Shown here: piece after piece, positions 8,389 through 16,601 of the stretch | Numbering within the stretch: the first letter of the stretch is position 1 | How the letters are laid out: each line of letters begins with the position of its first letter | Assembly (NCBI GenBank): GCA_030053945.1 | Contig: JASGCW010000037.1 | Coordinates: 1 to 34,405, forward strand | DNA from: Limnohabitans sp. | Lineage (GTDB): Bacteria; Bacteroidota; Bacteroidia; Flavobacteriales; Flavobacteriaceae | Direction: 5' to 3' | DNA length: 34,405 nucleotides | Notes under the pieces: model-generated | What the model was told of the DNA's origin: nothing | What the model saw: only the letters and a program-made list of their open reading frames with translations | Databases searched by the model: none | Made by a program: the position numbers and the translations under genes

Positions 8389-9597
8389 TTAACTTTTTTC
8401 GTAGAAAACGTGACTGTTTGATAAATGCGCAATTTTGTATTCTTCTAGCAAAGTGGTTCTTGTTTGCAGGTCTGAAAAAATTCTTTTTTTAGAATTTACA
8501 GTCATTGCTTCTTCAAATAATTGTTCGTATTTTTTTGCAATCAGTTCCCAAGTGTAACGTCTATTTGCAATCGATTTCATCGTAAGTTTAAGTTGGTGCG
8601 CAACTTCTGGATTCATCTTTTCTAAAATGGCTACTAAATCTTCGGTTGTGTCGAAATATATGGCTTTGCCTTCTGTTGTGGTTTTATTATAAGAAACATT
8701 GTATGAAATAACAGGCAAACCTAAATACATCGCTTCTACTAATGAAGGGTTAGTGCCTCCAGCAGAATGTCCGTGAATATACAAATGCGCATTTCCTCTA
8801 ATAAGGTCAATTTCACGTTGGTTATAGATGGGGTCTAATAAATAAATGTTTGCACAAGAATTATAGGTTTCTCTCAGTTTTTTTCCGTAAGGGCTATTTT
8901 CCCAATTGCCCACAATAACCAAGGTTTTTGATGTATGTTTTTTAAAAGCTTCTAAAACCAAATGCACATTATTTTCGGGTTCAATTCTGCAAACTTTTAC
9001 GGCATATTCATTTTGTAGAAAAGGGTATTTTTCAAAATCTTTTTCATTTGGCGAAACACTTACGGTATGATTCGCACCATATTCAACCACACGACTCAAG
9101 GTTTTGTAACGCATAGCGGTGTAATCTTGTATCGATTCATTGTCTGATATATCAATGTGGGAAAATTTTACCGCGATTTTTTCTGCCCACCACAAATACA
9201 ATTTTGCTGGTAACGACCATTTGTCTCTTTTCCATTCGATACCGTCTATAGAAACTATTATTTTTTTATTGGTAAACAAACGAATTAAAGGGAATATCCA
9301 GGCTCCAGCAACGCCAAGAACTAACAATATATCGTTGTTTCGAATAGCTTTCAAAATCGACAAAGTATCGTACGGAATACTTTGAATTCCATTAGCTTCT
9401 AAATTGATATATTCTAGTTTTGCACCTTCAAAAGAAGAAAGCCTTTCTTCTTTTTTATATTTCTTTCCTGAACAATAAACCGTAAAATCGTATGTAGAAG
9501 AAAGTTGTTTAACTAAATGTGACGTAAGCGTTTCAAATCCGCCATATTTTGCTGGCAAGCCTACTGTTCCTATGATTGCAATTTTTTTAGTTTTCAT
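8389..9597 (-). CDS. DUF1972 / GT4 glycosyltransferase
   Basis: 402-residue cytoplasmic GT-B fold enzyme. Residues 1 to about 185 form the DUF1972 domain, opening with GTVGLPAKYGGFET, the family hallmark also seen in rhamnosyltransferases. The C-terminal half is a GT4-type donor site with VGNWENSPYGKKL and the acidic motif in NPSLVEAMYLGLPVISYN. It probably adds an early sugar of the repeat unit to the lipid carrier made by its downstream neighbour. The start ATG at 9597 follows ACATATG. The roughly 200-bp region upstream holds a palindrome, a terminator and a structured leader, so this and the WecA-like gene form a separate transcription unit. Confidence 0.85.
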   Translation of the reverse strand: MKTKKIAIIGTVGLPAKYGGFETLTSHLVKQLSSTYDFTVYCSGKKYKKEERLSSFEGAKLEYINLEANGIQSIPYDTLSILKAIRNNDILLVLGVAGAWIFPLIRLFTNKKIIVSIDGIEWKRDKWSLPAKLYLWWAEKIAVKFSHIDISDNESIQDYTAMRYKTLSRVVEYGANHTVSVSPNEKDFEKYPFLQNEYAVKVCRIEPENNVHLVLEAFKKHTSKTLVIVGNWENSPYGKKLRETYNSCANIYLLDPIYNQREIDLIRGNAHLYIHGHSAGGTNPSLVEAMYLGLPVISYNVSYNKTTTEGKAIYFDTTEDLVAILEKMNPEVAHQLKLTMKSIANRRYTWELIAKKYEQLFEEAMTVNSKKRIFSDLQTRTTLLEEYKIAHLSNSHVFYEKS

Positions 9598-9633
9598 ATG
9601 TTTAAATTTTATTTTTCAGCGGTAACATATGTT

Positions 9634-9686
9634 ATCCCTTTTTAATCATTGGTGTTTGCATACGCAAACTGCTAGTTTATTGGGAT
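9634..9686 (-). ncRNA. Structured 5' leader element, copy A
   Basis: Read on the minus strand, AUCCC (9686-9682) pairs with GGGAU (9638-9634) and encloses a hairpin GUUUGC-GUAU-GCAAAC (9669-9654). A conserved unpaired ACACCAAUG follows (9655-9647). An alternative hairpin, AAACU-AGC-AGUUU (9678-9666), would compete for the same GUUU strand. A second copy at 26649-26702 keeps the architecture while the stem bases change (AUCGCC/GGCGAU; GUUUGUU/AACAAAC), which argues for RNA structure. It ends 36 nt before the start codon of the DUF1972 gene. No known riboswitch class was recognised. Confidence 0.5.
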
Positions 9687-9738
9687 TTCATAATAATTTC
9701 TTTTTAAATCATAATAACCAAAAACTGTACTTAATTTT

Positions 9739-9763
9739 AAAACCCTTGTAAACAAAGGGTTTT
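9739..9763 (-). terminator. Terminator after the 9806-10879 glycosyltransferase gene
   Basis: AAAACCCTTG (9739-9748), loop TAAA and CAAAGGGTTTT (9753-9763) form a hairpin with one bulged base. On the minus strand it is followed by a short T-run. It shares its CTTG-TAAA-CAA core with the hairpins at 15218-15242, 22362-22384 and 32375-32412. Confidence 0.7.
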
Positions 9764-9786
9764 CACAGATTAACAAGCTATTGAAA

Positions 9787-9801
9787 TTCCATATTTTGGA
9801 A
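9787..9801. promoter_or_regulatory. Putative enhancer palindrome, copy 2
   Basis: TTCCATATTTTGGAA is a TTCCA-N5-TGGAA palindrome directly downstream of the stop codon of the 9806-10879 gene and upstream of the DUF1972 gene. Its central five bases differ from the other copies while the arms are kept. No good sigma-54 box lies at the 55-57 bp spacing seen elsewhere. A weak candidate, TTTGGTT with a poor -12 half, is 67 bp away. Confidence 0.5.
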
Positions 9802-9805
9802 AGTA

Positions 9806-10879
9806 TTACCAATTTTGTACTATCGAAATCGCTTCTTTTTCAAAGTTCGATTCGCTAAAAAAGAAACTTTTTTGATAGGCCTTTTTACTCATTTCTTGGT
9901 AAAGGGTTTTGTTAGAAAATAAGTTTTGGATTGCTTTAGAAATAAAATCGGTTTTTTTACTATCAATACAATAGCCGTTTATCTCATTTTCTACCAACTC
10001 AATTACGCCACCCACTGGTGGAACAATAGCTGGTAAGCCATATGCCATACCTTCAAGGATGGTTAATCCAAAGGTTTCCACCCATCTGTTTGTATCTGAT
10101 AAATTCAATATCAAGCTGGCATCTTGATAAAAGGGATGGGTATTAGTTTGTGTAGGATAAATAAACAGATTGGTTGGCAATACTATATCTTTAAAATAAT
10201 TATCAATTTCATTTTGATTAGCATTAACTACTATTTTGAATGTATATTCGGTATTCATTTTTGACAATTCTACAAATTCATTCACTCCTTTGTATTCTTT
10301 TAGCGAACAAATCATTAGTACATTTTTTGTAGTTTTTGAAGGGTTATAATTTGAATGAGCTTGCTTCTGAAAATCATTTTCCAACACATTGTAAAGCACA
10401 CGCTTTTTTATATTAATATTTTCTTGATTGGCTAAAAAATGAGAAACATAGATTACTTCACTAGCCGTTTTTTTAACTATAAAAAAAAGGATTTTTTTTA
10501 GCAAAATTGGCTTGATAGATGTTTCGTGAATGTGATAAATTACGTTACAACCAACCATTTTTCCTGCAATTCCAGCTCCAAAAGGGAGTACCGTATTAAT
10601 ATAAAGTATATCCGATTTTTTTAATTGGAATAAAAGTTTGATGCATAAAACAAATTGGCTTGTCAATAAGAATAGTAAACGAAGTATTTTGTTGTTAGCA
10701 AATTGATACCAATAGTTATGTGTTTCTACTCCAGAGATGTTTGACAAAAATCCTTCTCTTCCTCCACAAGTATAGAGGATTGTTATTAAATTATTTTTTG
10801 TCCAACATTTTAATAGCTGCATTAAGACTTTAGGACTTCCGCTATAATCATTTAATAGATGTACTGCAATAATTCTCAT
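9806..10879 (-). CDS. GT4-family glycosyltransferase
   Basis: 357-residue GT-B fold glycosyltransferase, cytoplasmic face of the membrane. The N-terminus MRIIAVHLLNDYSGSPKVLM has the acceptor-side glycine-containing turn typical of GT4 enzymes. The C-terminal donor site has ETFGLTILEGMAYGLPAIVP with the EX7E acidic pair, followed by GGVIELVENEINGY. Hydrophobic stretches at about 68-85 suggest membrane association. It overlaps the upstream glycosyltransferase gene by 4 bp, so the two are translationally coupled. It is the last gene of its transcription unit, followed by a palindrome and terminator. The sugar donor and linkage cannot be read from sequence. Confidence 0.85.
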   Translation of the reverse strand: MRIIAVHLLNDYSGSPKVLMQLLKCWTKNNLITILYTCGGREGFLSNISGVETHNYWYQFANNKILRLLFLLTSQFVLCIKLLFQLKKSDILYINTVLPFGAGIAGKMVGCNVIYHIHETSIKPILLKKILFFIVKKTASEVIYVSHFLANQENINIKKRVLYNVLENDFQKQAHSNYNPSKTTKNVLMICSLKEYKGVNEFVELSKMNTEYTFKIVVNANQNEIDNYFKDIVLPTNLFIYPTQTNTHPFYQDASLILNLSDTNRWVETFGLTILEGMAYGLPAIVPPVGGVIELVENEINGYCIDSKKTDFISKAIQNLFSNKTLYQEMSKKAYQKSFFFSESNFEKEAISIVQNW

Positions 10880-12102
10880 AACTGACTGTAAATTTCGTTT
10901 AACTTTCTTCCTCTGCTATCCCAAGTAAATTTTTCAAGATAAAGTTCACGAGCTTCTTTTTGCATTTCTAATAGTAATGCTTTATTATAGAAAAGTTTTT
11001 CTAATGCTTTTTTTAACTCTGTAACAGTATTATTGTAACCTAATTTAGGTATTGCGAAACCACATTTTGAAGTAATAAATTCTCCTGGTCCTTCATTGTC
11101 TAAACATATTACAGGTAGCCCGAAAGAAAGTGCTTCGGGGACAACCATTCCTGCTCCTTCGTGTGATGGGAAAAGAAAAACCGAAGATTCCTCGTATTTT
11201 TTCATCAATTCTACCCTGTCAATCCACTCTATAATTTCAATAAAAGATTCTGCTTGATGTTCTGAAATAATTTTTTTGTACAATTCTTTTTCAGGACCAC
11301 TTCCTACGAGGAGTAACTTACAATTACTTTTTTCTTCGGGAGTTAGATTTTCTAGAAATTGGATGAATGATAAAATGGTTAAATCAAATCCTTTCAAAGG
11401 GACAAAACGTCCTACACTAATCACTGTAAATCTCTGTTTTTGAGCGATTGAACCTGAAAAGTAATCGGCTGTAGCTACAGATGGAAATAGACTGTACTTG
11501 CTTTCATTTACATTTAAAACTGATGGCACACTTGAGTTCATACACCAGATATGATTAGCTTGTGTTTTTGTTTTTTGTAGTGCGAAAGAAAATTTCCAAA
11601 ACAAATTTTTAACAAGCCAAGTAAGTCGGTCCATCCACCAATATTTATTAGAATATAATTTCAAATATTGCTTAGGTATGAGCGGATGATGTCCTACAGG
11701 TCCCCATATCAAAGGTTTTTTTAACTTCCACAAGAAACTAGGCGTCCAATCATTATGAAAATTCACATTGTGTACAATATCAAATGCTAAATTTTGCTTT
11801 TTAATAAAATTCACAATTCCGTATTGCCATAATAAATAATAAAGCATTGCGCCTCGATTCCCTTTTTTCCAGAAACGCATCCAATAAGGCAAATCGTAGT
11901 ATAAAAATTGAATGTTTTGGTGTACCTCATCTTGATTTTCAGACAGGTATTTTTCAATTGCTGGCTGATTGTTTTCTCTTGTAATTGCTATAACTTTATT
12001 AAATTTTGCAATTTGATATACAAAATTCCATCCCATTCCGTCCTCAGAACCTTTATAGGGATTTACAGCATAACAACTAGCTAAAATAGTTTTAGTTTGC
12101 AT
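10876..12102 (-). CDS. GT4-family glycosyltransferase
   Basis: 408-residue retaining glycosyltransferase. The N-terminal part (SCYAVNPYKGSEDGMGWNF) carries a GT4 acceptor-domain loop. Residues about 225-370 hold the donor domain, with VISVGRFVPLKGFD and SHEGAGMVVPEALSFGLPVICLDNEGPGEFI providing the EX7E-type motif. A GSEDGMGW opening is common in capsule and exopolysaccharide transferases of Bacteroidetes. The gene overlaps the acyltransferase gene upstream by 11 bp and the next glycosyltransferase by 4 bp, showing a tight operon. It probably adds one sugar of the repeat unit. Confidence 0.86.
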   Translation of the reverse strand: MQTKTILASCYAVNPYKGSEDGMGWNFVYQIAKFNKVIAITRENNQPAIEKYLSENQDEVHQNIQFLYYDLPYWMRFWKKGNRGAMLYYLLWQYGIVNFIKKQNLAFDIVHNVNFHNDWTPSFLWKLKKPLIWGPVGHHPLIPKQYLKLYSNKYWWMDRLTWLVKNLFWKFSFALQKTKTQANHIWCMNSSVPSVLNVNESKYSLFPSVATADYFSGSIAQKQRFTVISVGRFVPLKGFDLTILSFIQFLENLTPEEKSNCKLLLVGSGPEKELYKKIISEHQAESFIEIIEWIDRVELMKKYEESSVFLFPSHEGAGMVVPEALSFGLPVICLDNEGPGEFITSKCGFAIPKLGYNNTVTELKKALEKLFYNKALLLEMQKEARELYLEKFTWDSRGRKLNEIYSQL

Positions 12103-12790
12103 CTTTTCTTGATTTTAAAAATTTAGCGGGCACACCGCCTATAATTGAATTTTCTGGAAAGGATTTAGTAACCACACTTCCCGCAGCTATGACACATCCA
12201 GCACCTATATTTACCCCATCTAAAATGGTTACTTTACTACCTATCCAACAATTGGCACCTATCAATATCCCTTTTCTACTCACTCCTTGATGTCTTATGA
12301 GCTGGGTTAAATCATTACAATTGTGATTTTCTGGATGACAGCTAAGATATTGTCCTACAATGCAATCATCGCCTATGGTTAATCCGCCAGCGCCACCTAA
12401 ATACGCAAACTCACCTATACCTACATTGTTTCCAAAAACAATGGAATCGCCAATTTCATTTAAGGAGGTTGAAACGATGATTCGACTATAAGCTCCTATA
12501 GAAACATTATTTCCAAAGGCAACACCATTACGACCTAAAGCACTCACATACACATAATTTCCTAATCTTAAAAATTTGCCCCATTTAATTTTCGGACTGT
12601 TGAAGAATGTCACGCCTTTTCCAAGCATAATCCCTTTTGGATTTTTGAAAAACAACAACACTTTTAACCCCCTAAAAATGCTTAATCCTTGTATCCAAAT
12701 AAATTGTAACAGTGCAAACGAATTTAAGTTGGCATCAAACTGAAAGTTTGGATTTCTTAATCTGATTATTTTTTGAATTATAGACTTCAT
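12092..12790 (-). CDS. Hexapeptide-repeat acyltransferase (left-handed beta-helix)
   Basis: 232-residue acyltransferase of the LbH family, most similar in style to WcaF/maltose O-acetyltransferases. From about residue 75 the chain shows the hexapeptide pattern [LIV]-G-x-x-x-x in many turns, for example IVFGNNVGIGEFAYLGG, then GANCWIGSKVTILDGVNIG, GAGCVIAAGSVVTKSFPENS and the closing GGVPAKFLKSR. HPENHNC at about 152-158 is the likely site of the catalytic histidine. It would O-acetylate a sugar of the polymer using acetyl-CoA. It lies 2 bp after the kinase-fusion gene and overlaps the next glycosyltransferase gene by 11 bp. The acceptor sugar is unknown. Confidence 0.85.
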   Translation of the reverse strand: MKSIIQKIIRLRNPNFQFDANLNSFALLQFIWIQGLSIFRGLKVLLFFKNPKGIMLGKGVTFFNSPKIKWGKFLRLGNYVYVSALGRNGVAFGNNVSIGAYSRIIVSTSLNEIGDSIVFGNNVGIGEFAYLGGAGGLTIGDDCIVGQYLSCHPENHNCNDLTQLIRHQGVSRKGILIGANCWIGSKVTILDGVNIGAGCVIAAGSVVTKSFPENSIIGGVPAKFLKSRKDAN

Positions 12791-12792
12791 AG

Positions 12793-15171
12793 CTAATTTG
12801 ATTTTATAGTGGTTAAAATAGTATGAAGCGTAGTTTCTACAGTTTCACTTTTTACAGCCTTATAAGTTGTTTGATGACTCTTTGATTGAAGTTTTGAAAA
12901 CAAAGTGCGATAATCAGTGTTTAATTTTTCAATTGTAGCTTTACTTAATTCTTGTTTGCGAGCTAAAATAGTATCGGCATCAGCAAAAAGGAAAAAGTTA
13001 TATTTTGGCTTCAATAAAAAGTAGTATCCAAATTGCGTAATCCATTTAGGTAATACAATATTGCTTCGTTTGCCATCATTTATAAAGTCAAAATAATATC
13101 TGTCATAAATTACCACATAGCCTCTCAAAATATATTTGCAATAAATTATGAATTGCCCCACAACATAATCCGTATAATAATAGGCAAATCGAACAAATGA
13201 AGACAGGAAATTCTTGTTTTTACCTTGTCTAGGAAGGCTTGAAATTACATCTTGATGTGCTTTTTCTTTTCCTTTTGTCCAAACACTAAGTATAGGAAGG
13301 ATAGAAGGTCTGTGGCGTAAAACTATTACTGGTTTGCGAAGTTGTTTTTCAATTTGATAGCTAATGTTTTCAATGATTGTAGATTTGCCTGCACCATCTA
13401 CACCACTAAAGGTTATGGTAAAACCTGTATTTTGAAAAAAACTTCTAAAAACATCAACTGCATAACCTATATTATTTTTAATAAAATGTATTTTTCTATT
13501 ACATTTTCTTGTTTTGATGAATTGGAGTAGTGTTTTTTTATTTCTGTTTTCATCAATAAAATAATCTTGTATAATAGTATCTAATTTTATTTCTGAAACC
13601 GAAAACACCTCTTCATATACCAAATATTTTTTTGGAATTTTTGCACCATTCAAAATATAGAACAATGCCACATAGCGGGTAGTGTCTATAACAGAAGTTG
13701 TTTTTACGCCATAAGAATTTCTAAAACTATTTTTAAGTACATTTTGAGCATTTAGAATAGTTAGATTTCTAACTTTTAACTGCCAAATAGCATCTATAGC
13801 TAAAAAGTCACCTTCATTTGTAACCACTTGTATGGCATTCATAAAAGTTTTTGGCGAAAAAGTCACTTTAGAAATTAGCGAATGATTTTTAAGAAATGCC
13901 ATTAATTTTTTATTTACACTTTTATGAATAATCATATCGATATCTGATAATTCAGATAAATTTTCTGGTAAACCATTAGTAAATTTTAATGTGGCATAGG
14001 ATGTATTGTGTAAACAATCAAACATATCCATAATGATTAATTCTCTTGATGTTTTTTCTCCTGATAAAAAGATATTCAATCCGTCATTCCAGGTTTGTAA
14101 TAACCATTCTACTTGCATATGCCATTTAGGTTGTTGTGCATATACAACCACATACTGCATTGTACAAATTAACAGATACCATTTTAGATATTTTTTGAAA
14201 TCGTCATCAGAAATTTTATGAAATAATTCATTGGAGTCATTTAAAAATTGCTCGTTTAAACTATGGTATATTTCGTTCCAATTTTTTCTATCTACTAATA
14301 TTCCTTTTTGAATGATGTAATGAAAAAAATCGAATCCTTTTGGTTTGTCAGTACTAGCTAATTCCCAATCGTACACGCATAATTTATCATTATTCAAATA
14401 CATATTCCATTGTGTAAAATCTCCGTGCGCAAAAGTGGTTTCAACAACTTCATTCTCTTCAATTTTTGAAAGCAATAAATTTATTTTTCGAAGTAAATTT
14501 GTTGGAATTCGGTCATCTTTTATTTGGTCGAAATCATTTTTCAATTGTTGAAATGCATTCCAATTTTTTACGCTTATAGTTCTTTTTTCTATCGCACACA
14601 TTGCATTTAAAGCAATAAAATGAGCATTCGATATAGTATTAGGTCTTAAGTCGCTTTCAGAAATATCTGATAGTTGAATTACAGATGCTGTCATACTTTT
14701 ACTTTCAGGCACGATGAAAGCTTCTTGAATAGATGCCAATTTTTGTATGGTTTGATTTTCATTTTGAATAAGACTTTGCGCAGTAGTTGTAGTTGCAATT
14801 TTATAAAAAGTCTGATTAGTGTATAAAATCGCTTTGTTATTAGGTCCAACTGTTCCAGTAAAAACTGCCCAATCCTCATTACAATCAAAAATTGAATTTT
14901 CACTTTTAGGGAAATACAATTTCATCTTTTTAAAAAGTATATTTTGCAGTTTTAAAACAAAAATCATTTTAATCAATACTGTAAAAAGTTTTGCTCTAAA
15001 TGAACCTGCATTGTAAAATTTCAGAAAAAGCGGTGTACTGCATTTTGCATTCCAAATCCATCTTGGAGTACCATCGGTATTATGAATAACTAGCATTTTT
15101 ACTAGTGTATCATTTGTACTAGTTCTGTTTTTCGCAACAGTGTATCCTAAGTTTGTAAAAATATTCTCCAT
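12793..15171 (-). CDS. Three-domain protein: APH-like kinase, nucleotidyltransferase-like and thymidylate-kinase-like
   Basis: 792 residues, unusual domain order. Residues about 1-370 contain an aminoglycoside-phosphotransferase/choline-kinase-like domain with the Brenner motif H249-G-D251-F-T-Q-W-N256 and the metal-binding D268 in YDWE. Residues about 385-560 look like a nucleotidyltransferase fold, with LSDIDMII (D410, D412) and a later FLAIDAIW (D460). Residues about 580-792 form a P-loop kinase of the thymidylate-kinase type with Walker A SGVDGAGKST (K596) and a YDRYYFDF motif. Such kinase domains occur in polysaccharide clusters but the substrate is not known; phosphorylation of a glycan or lipid-linked sugar is a guess. 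It is first in its transcription unit, behind a palindrome and sigma-54-like promoter. No transmembrane segments are obvious. Confidence 0.75.
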   Translation of the reverse strand: MENIFTNLGYTVAKNRTSTNDTLVKMLVIHNTDGTPRWIWNAKCSTPLFLKFYNAGSFRAKLFTVLIKMIFVLKLQNILFKKMKLYFPKSENSIFDCNEDWAVFTGTVGPNNKAILYTNQTFYKIATTTTAQSLIQNENQTIQKLASIQEAFIVPESKSMTASVIQLSDISESDLRPNTISNAHFIALNAMCAIEKRTISVKNWNAFQQLKNDFDQIKDDRIPTNLLRKINLLLSKIEENEVVETTFAHGDFTQWNMYLNNDKLCVYDWELASTDKPKGFDFFHYIIQKGILVDRKNWNEIYHSLNEQFLNDSNELFHKISDDDFKKYLKWYLLICTMQYVVVYAQQPKWHMQVEWLLQTWNDGLNIFLSGEKTSRELIIMDMFDCLHNTSYATLKFTNGLPENLSELSDIDMIIHKSVNKKLMAFLKNHSLISKVTFSPKTFMNAIQVVTNEGDFLAIDAIWQLKVRNLTILNAQNVLKNSFRNSYGVKTTSVIDTTRYVALFYILNGAKIPKKYLVYEEVFSVSEIKLDTIIQDYFIDENRNKKTLLQFIKTRKCNRKIHFIKNNIGYAVDVFRSFFQNTGFTITFSGVDGAGKSTIIENISYQIEKQLRKPVIVLRHRPSILPILSVWTKGKEKAHQDVISSLPRQGKNKNFLSSFVRFAYYYTDYVVGQFIIYCKYILRGYVVIYDRYYFDFINDGKRSNIVLPKWITQFGYYFLLKPKYNFFLFADADTILARKQELSKATIEKLNTDYRTLFSKLQSKSHQTTYKAVKSETVETTLHTILTTIKSN

Positions 15172-15191
15172 AGCTATATCTTTTAATTTTA

Positions 15192-15213
15192 GTACAGAAA
15201 CATTTATGCCAAA
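15192..15213 (-). promoter_or_regulatory. Sigma-54-like promoter of the kinase-fusion operon
   Basis: On the minus strand TTTGGCATAAATGTTTCTG gives a perfect -24 box (TTGGCAT, GG at 15210-15209), ten bases, then TTTCT in the -12 place, where the G of GC is replaced by T. The start codon is about 26 nt further on. The -24 GG is 56 bp from the palindrome at 15266-15280, the same spacing as at two other promoters. Confidence 0.5.
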
Positions 15214-15217
15214 TAAA

Positions 15218-15242
15218 AAAAGCCTTGTAAATCAAGACTTTT
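15218..15242 (-). terminator. Terminator after the Wzy-like gene
   Basis: AAAAGCCTTG (15218-15227), loop TAAAT and CAAGACTTTT (15233-15242) form a 10-bp stem with one mismatch. On the minus strand a run of seven Ts follows and runs into the TTTGGC of the next promoter. It separates the Wzy operon from the kinase-fusion operon. Confidence 0.7.
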
Positions 15243-15265
15243 CAGATTTTACTCAAGTGTAATTA

Positions 15266-15280
15266 TTCCAAAAAATGGAA
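15266..15280. promoter_or_regulatory. Putative enhancer palindrome, copy 3
   Basis: TTCCAAAAAATGGAA, identical to the copy at 22409-22423. It lies just beyond the stop codon of the Wzy-like gene. A third half-site TGGAA at 15294-15298 overlaps the end of that gene. The spacing to the sigma-54-like -24 box is 56 bp. Confidence 0.6.
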
Positions 15281-15283
15281 TTA

Positions 15284-16585
15284 TTATTGTTTTTGGAAAT
15301 TATTAGGAATTAAATCAGGTCTTCTTTTTCTTAAATATATTTTCTGAAAAGTTGTAAATCTTGGATTATTTTTAAATGAAACAGAAAAAATCAACATTTG
15401 ATAAAATAAAATTCCGTAGTTGCTTTCGCCAAATATTCCAAATTCCGTAAAGGAATTAATCAGTATAGGAATGAGAATCCCTATGAGCATTAATTTTTTC
15501 TCTTTACCTTCATTAAAAAACGCTCGTATGGTAAAAAAAACTTGAAACAAGACAATACCGAAGCCTATAAATCCTAAATTCATCAATACCTGCATAAAAG
15601 TATTGTGTGTCATTTTTCCAGGATATGTATGTGTGCTTTGAAAATACTCTTTGTAATCTATTCTCATAAATCCAAATCCAAGTAATGGTTCTCTTGGTAA
15701 ACCTTCTGTTATTAAAGCTTGCCAAAAAGGCAATCTTCCTGTTAAGGTTAATATTTCTTCTAGACGCTCTTTATCTCCACCTTTTAAAATAACCTGATTT
15801 ACCGCAAATGGCATTACTAATAAAACAACCCCTATAATTCCAAATTTTAGTCCTTGTTGTTTTGTCTGATTAATATGAAAAAAAATAATTAGCAGGACTC
15901 CAATTAATGAAGACCGCGAACCAGTCATAAACAACGCATAAAAAATGATTATAATTTTTATTATGGTAAAGATTTTATTTTTAAAGCGATACAAATCGAA
16001 AATCAAACAAGCAATACCTACACCACCTAACATACCTAATTCGTTTGGGTTCATTATAATACCTCCTAATCTTGCTTCTTCCCCTCCATTAGTCAACCTA
16101 AAAAAAGTATCTGGATTAACCCACATCCCAATCACAAAAATAAGTTGTAAGACAAAAACGGTATTCCCTAATAAATTATAAAGACGTATGCTGTGACCTT
16201 GAAAATACACATCTAGTAATTTTAAGCTTTTAATAAAAAAATAGGCAAAAACTAAACTTTGAAAAGTCATAAACCATTGTAAAGCACTAAACCCTGGATT
16301 TGTACTCCACATAAAAGAAAGTAAGCCTAAAAAAAGATAGCCTAAATAAAACAAAGGAGAAAAGATGTTTTTATAACTAATGGTATTTACAGCGCCATAT
16401 CGCATTATTTTGAAGTACAATACAATAGATAACAACATTACTCCCATTCTGCCTACAACTTTTATGCCTCGTGTTATGGTTACATTTTCACTCCAAGTAA
16501 AAAAGCAAGCCACCATAAGTAATAGTATAACAAACAAATATTGATTTGTTTTTTTCAAAAAGGGAGTATGTTGTAAATTATCCAT
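15284..16585 (-). CDS. O-antigen ligase/polymerase family protein (Wzy-like)
   Basis: 433-residue inner-membrane protein with about ten to twelve hydrophobic segments and a large periplasmic loop near residues 265-325 (GGDKERLEEILTLTGRLPFW and the following GFGFMRIDYKEYF). This is the typical layout of the Wzy_C / O-antigen ligase superfamily. A motif TGSRSSLIGVLLI (about 219-231) is characteristic of these polymerases. In this locus, with a flippase and a Wzz-like protein, polymerisation of lipid-linked repeat units is the more likely job than ligation. It lies 16 bp behind a glycosyltransferase gene and is the last gene of the first polysaccharide operon. Confidence 0.83.
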   Translation of the reverse strand: MDNLQHTPFLKKTNQYLFVILLLMVACFFTWSENVTITRGIKVVGRMGVMLLSIVLYFKIMRYGAVNTISYKNIFSPLFYLGYLFLGLLSFMWSTNPGFSALQWFMTFQSLVFAYFFIKSLKLLDVYFQGHSIRLYNLLGNTVFVLQLIFVIGMWVNPDTFFRLTNGGEEARLGGIIMNPNELGMLGGVGIACLIFDLYRFKNKIFTIIKIIIIFYALFMTGSRSSLIGVLLIIFFHINQTKQQGLKFGIIGVVLLVMPFAVNQVILKGGDKERLEEILTLTGRLPFWQALITEGLPREPLLGFGFMRIDYKEYFQSTHTYPGKMTHNTFMQVLMNLGFIGFGIVLFQVFFTIRAFFNEGKEKKLMLIGILIPILINSFTEFGIFGESNYGILFYQMLIFSVSFKNNPRFTTFQKIYLRKRRPDLIPNNFQKQ

Positions 16586-16601
16586 ATTGTTTAATTTTTT
16601 A

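Noticed and set aside
9777..9790. A GG-N10-GC spacing on the minus strand that could be a sigma-54 promoter for the DUF1972 gene
   Set aside because: It overlaps the palindrome itself and its -24 and -12 halves are otherwise poor; inconsistent with the geometry of the other three sites.
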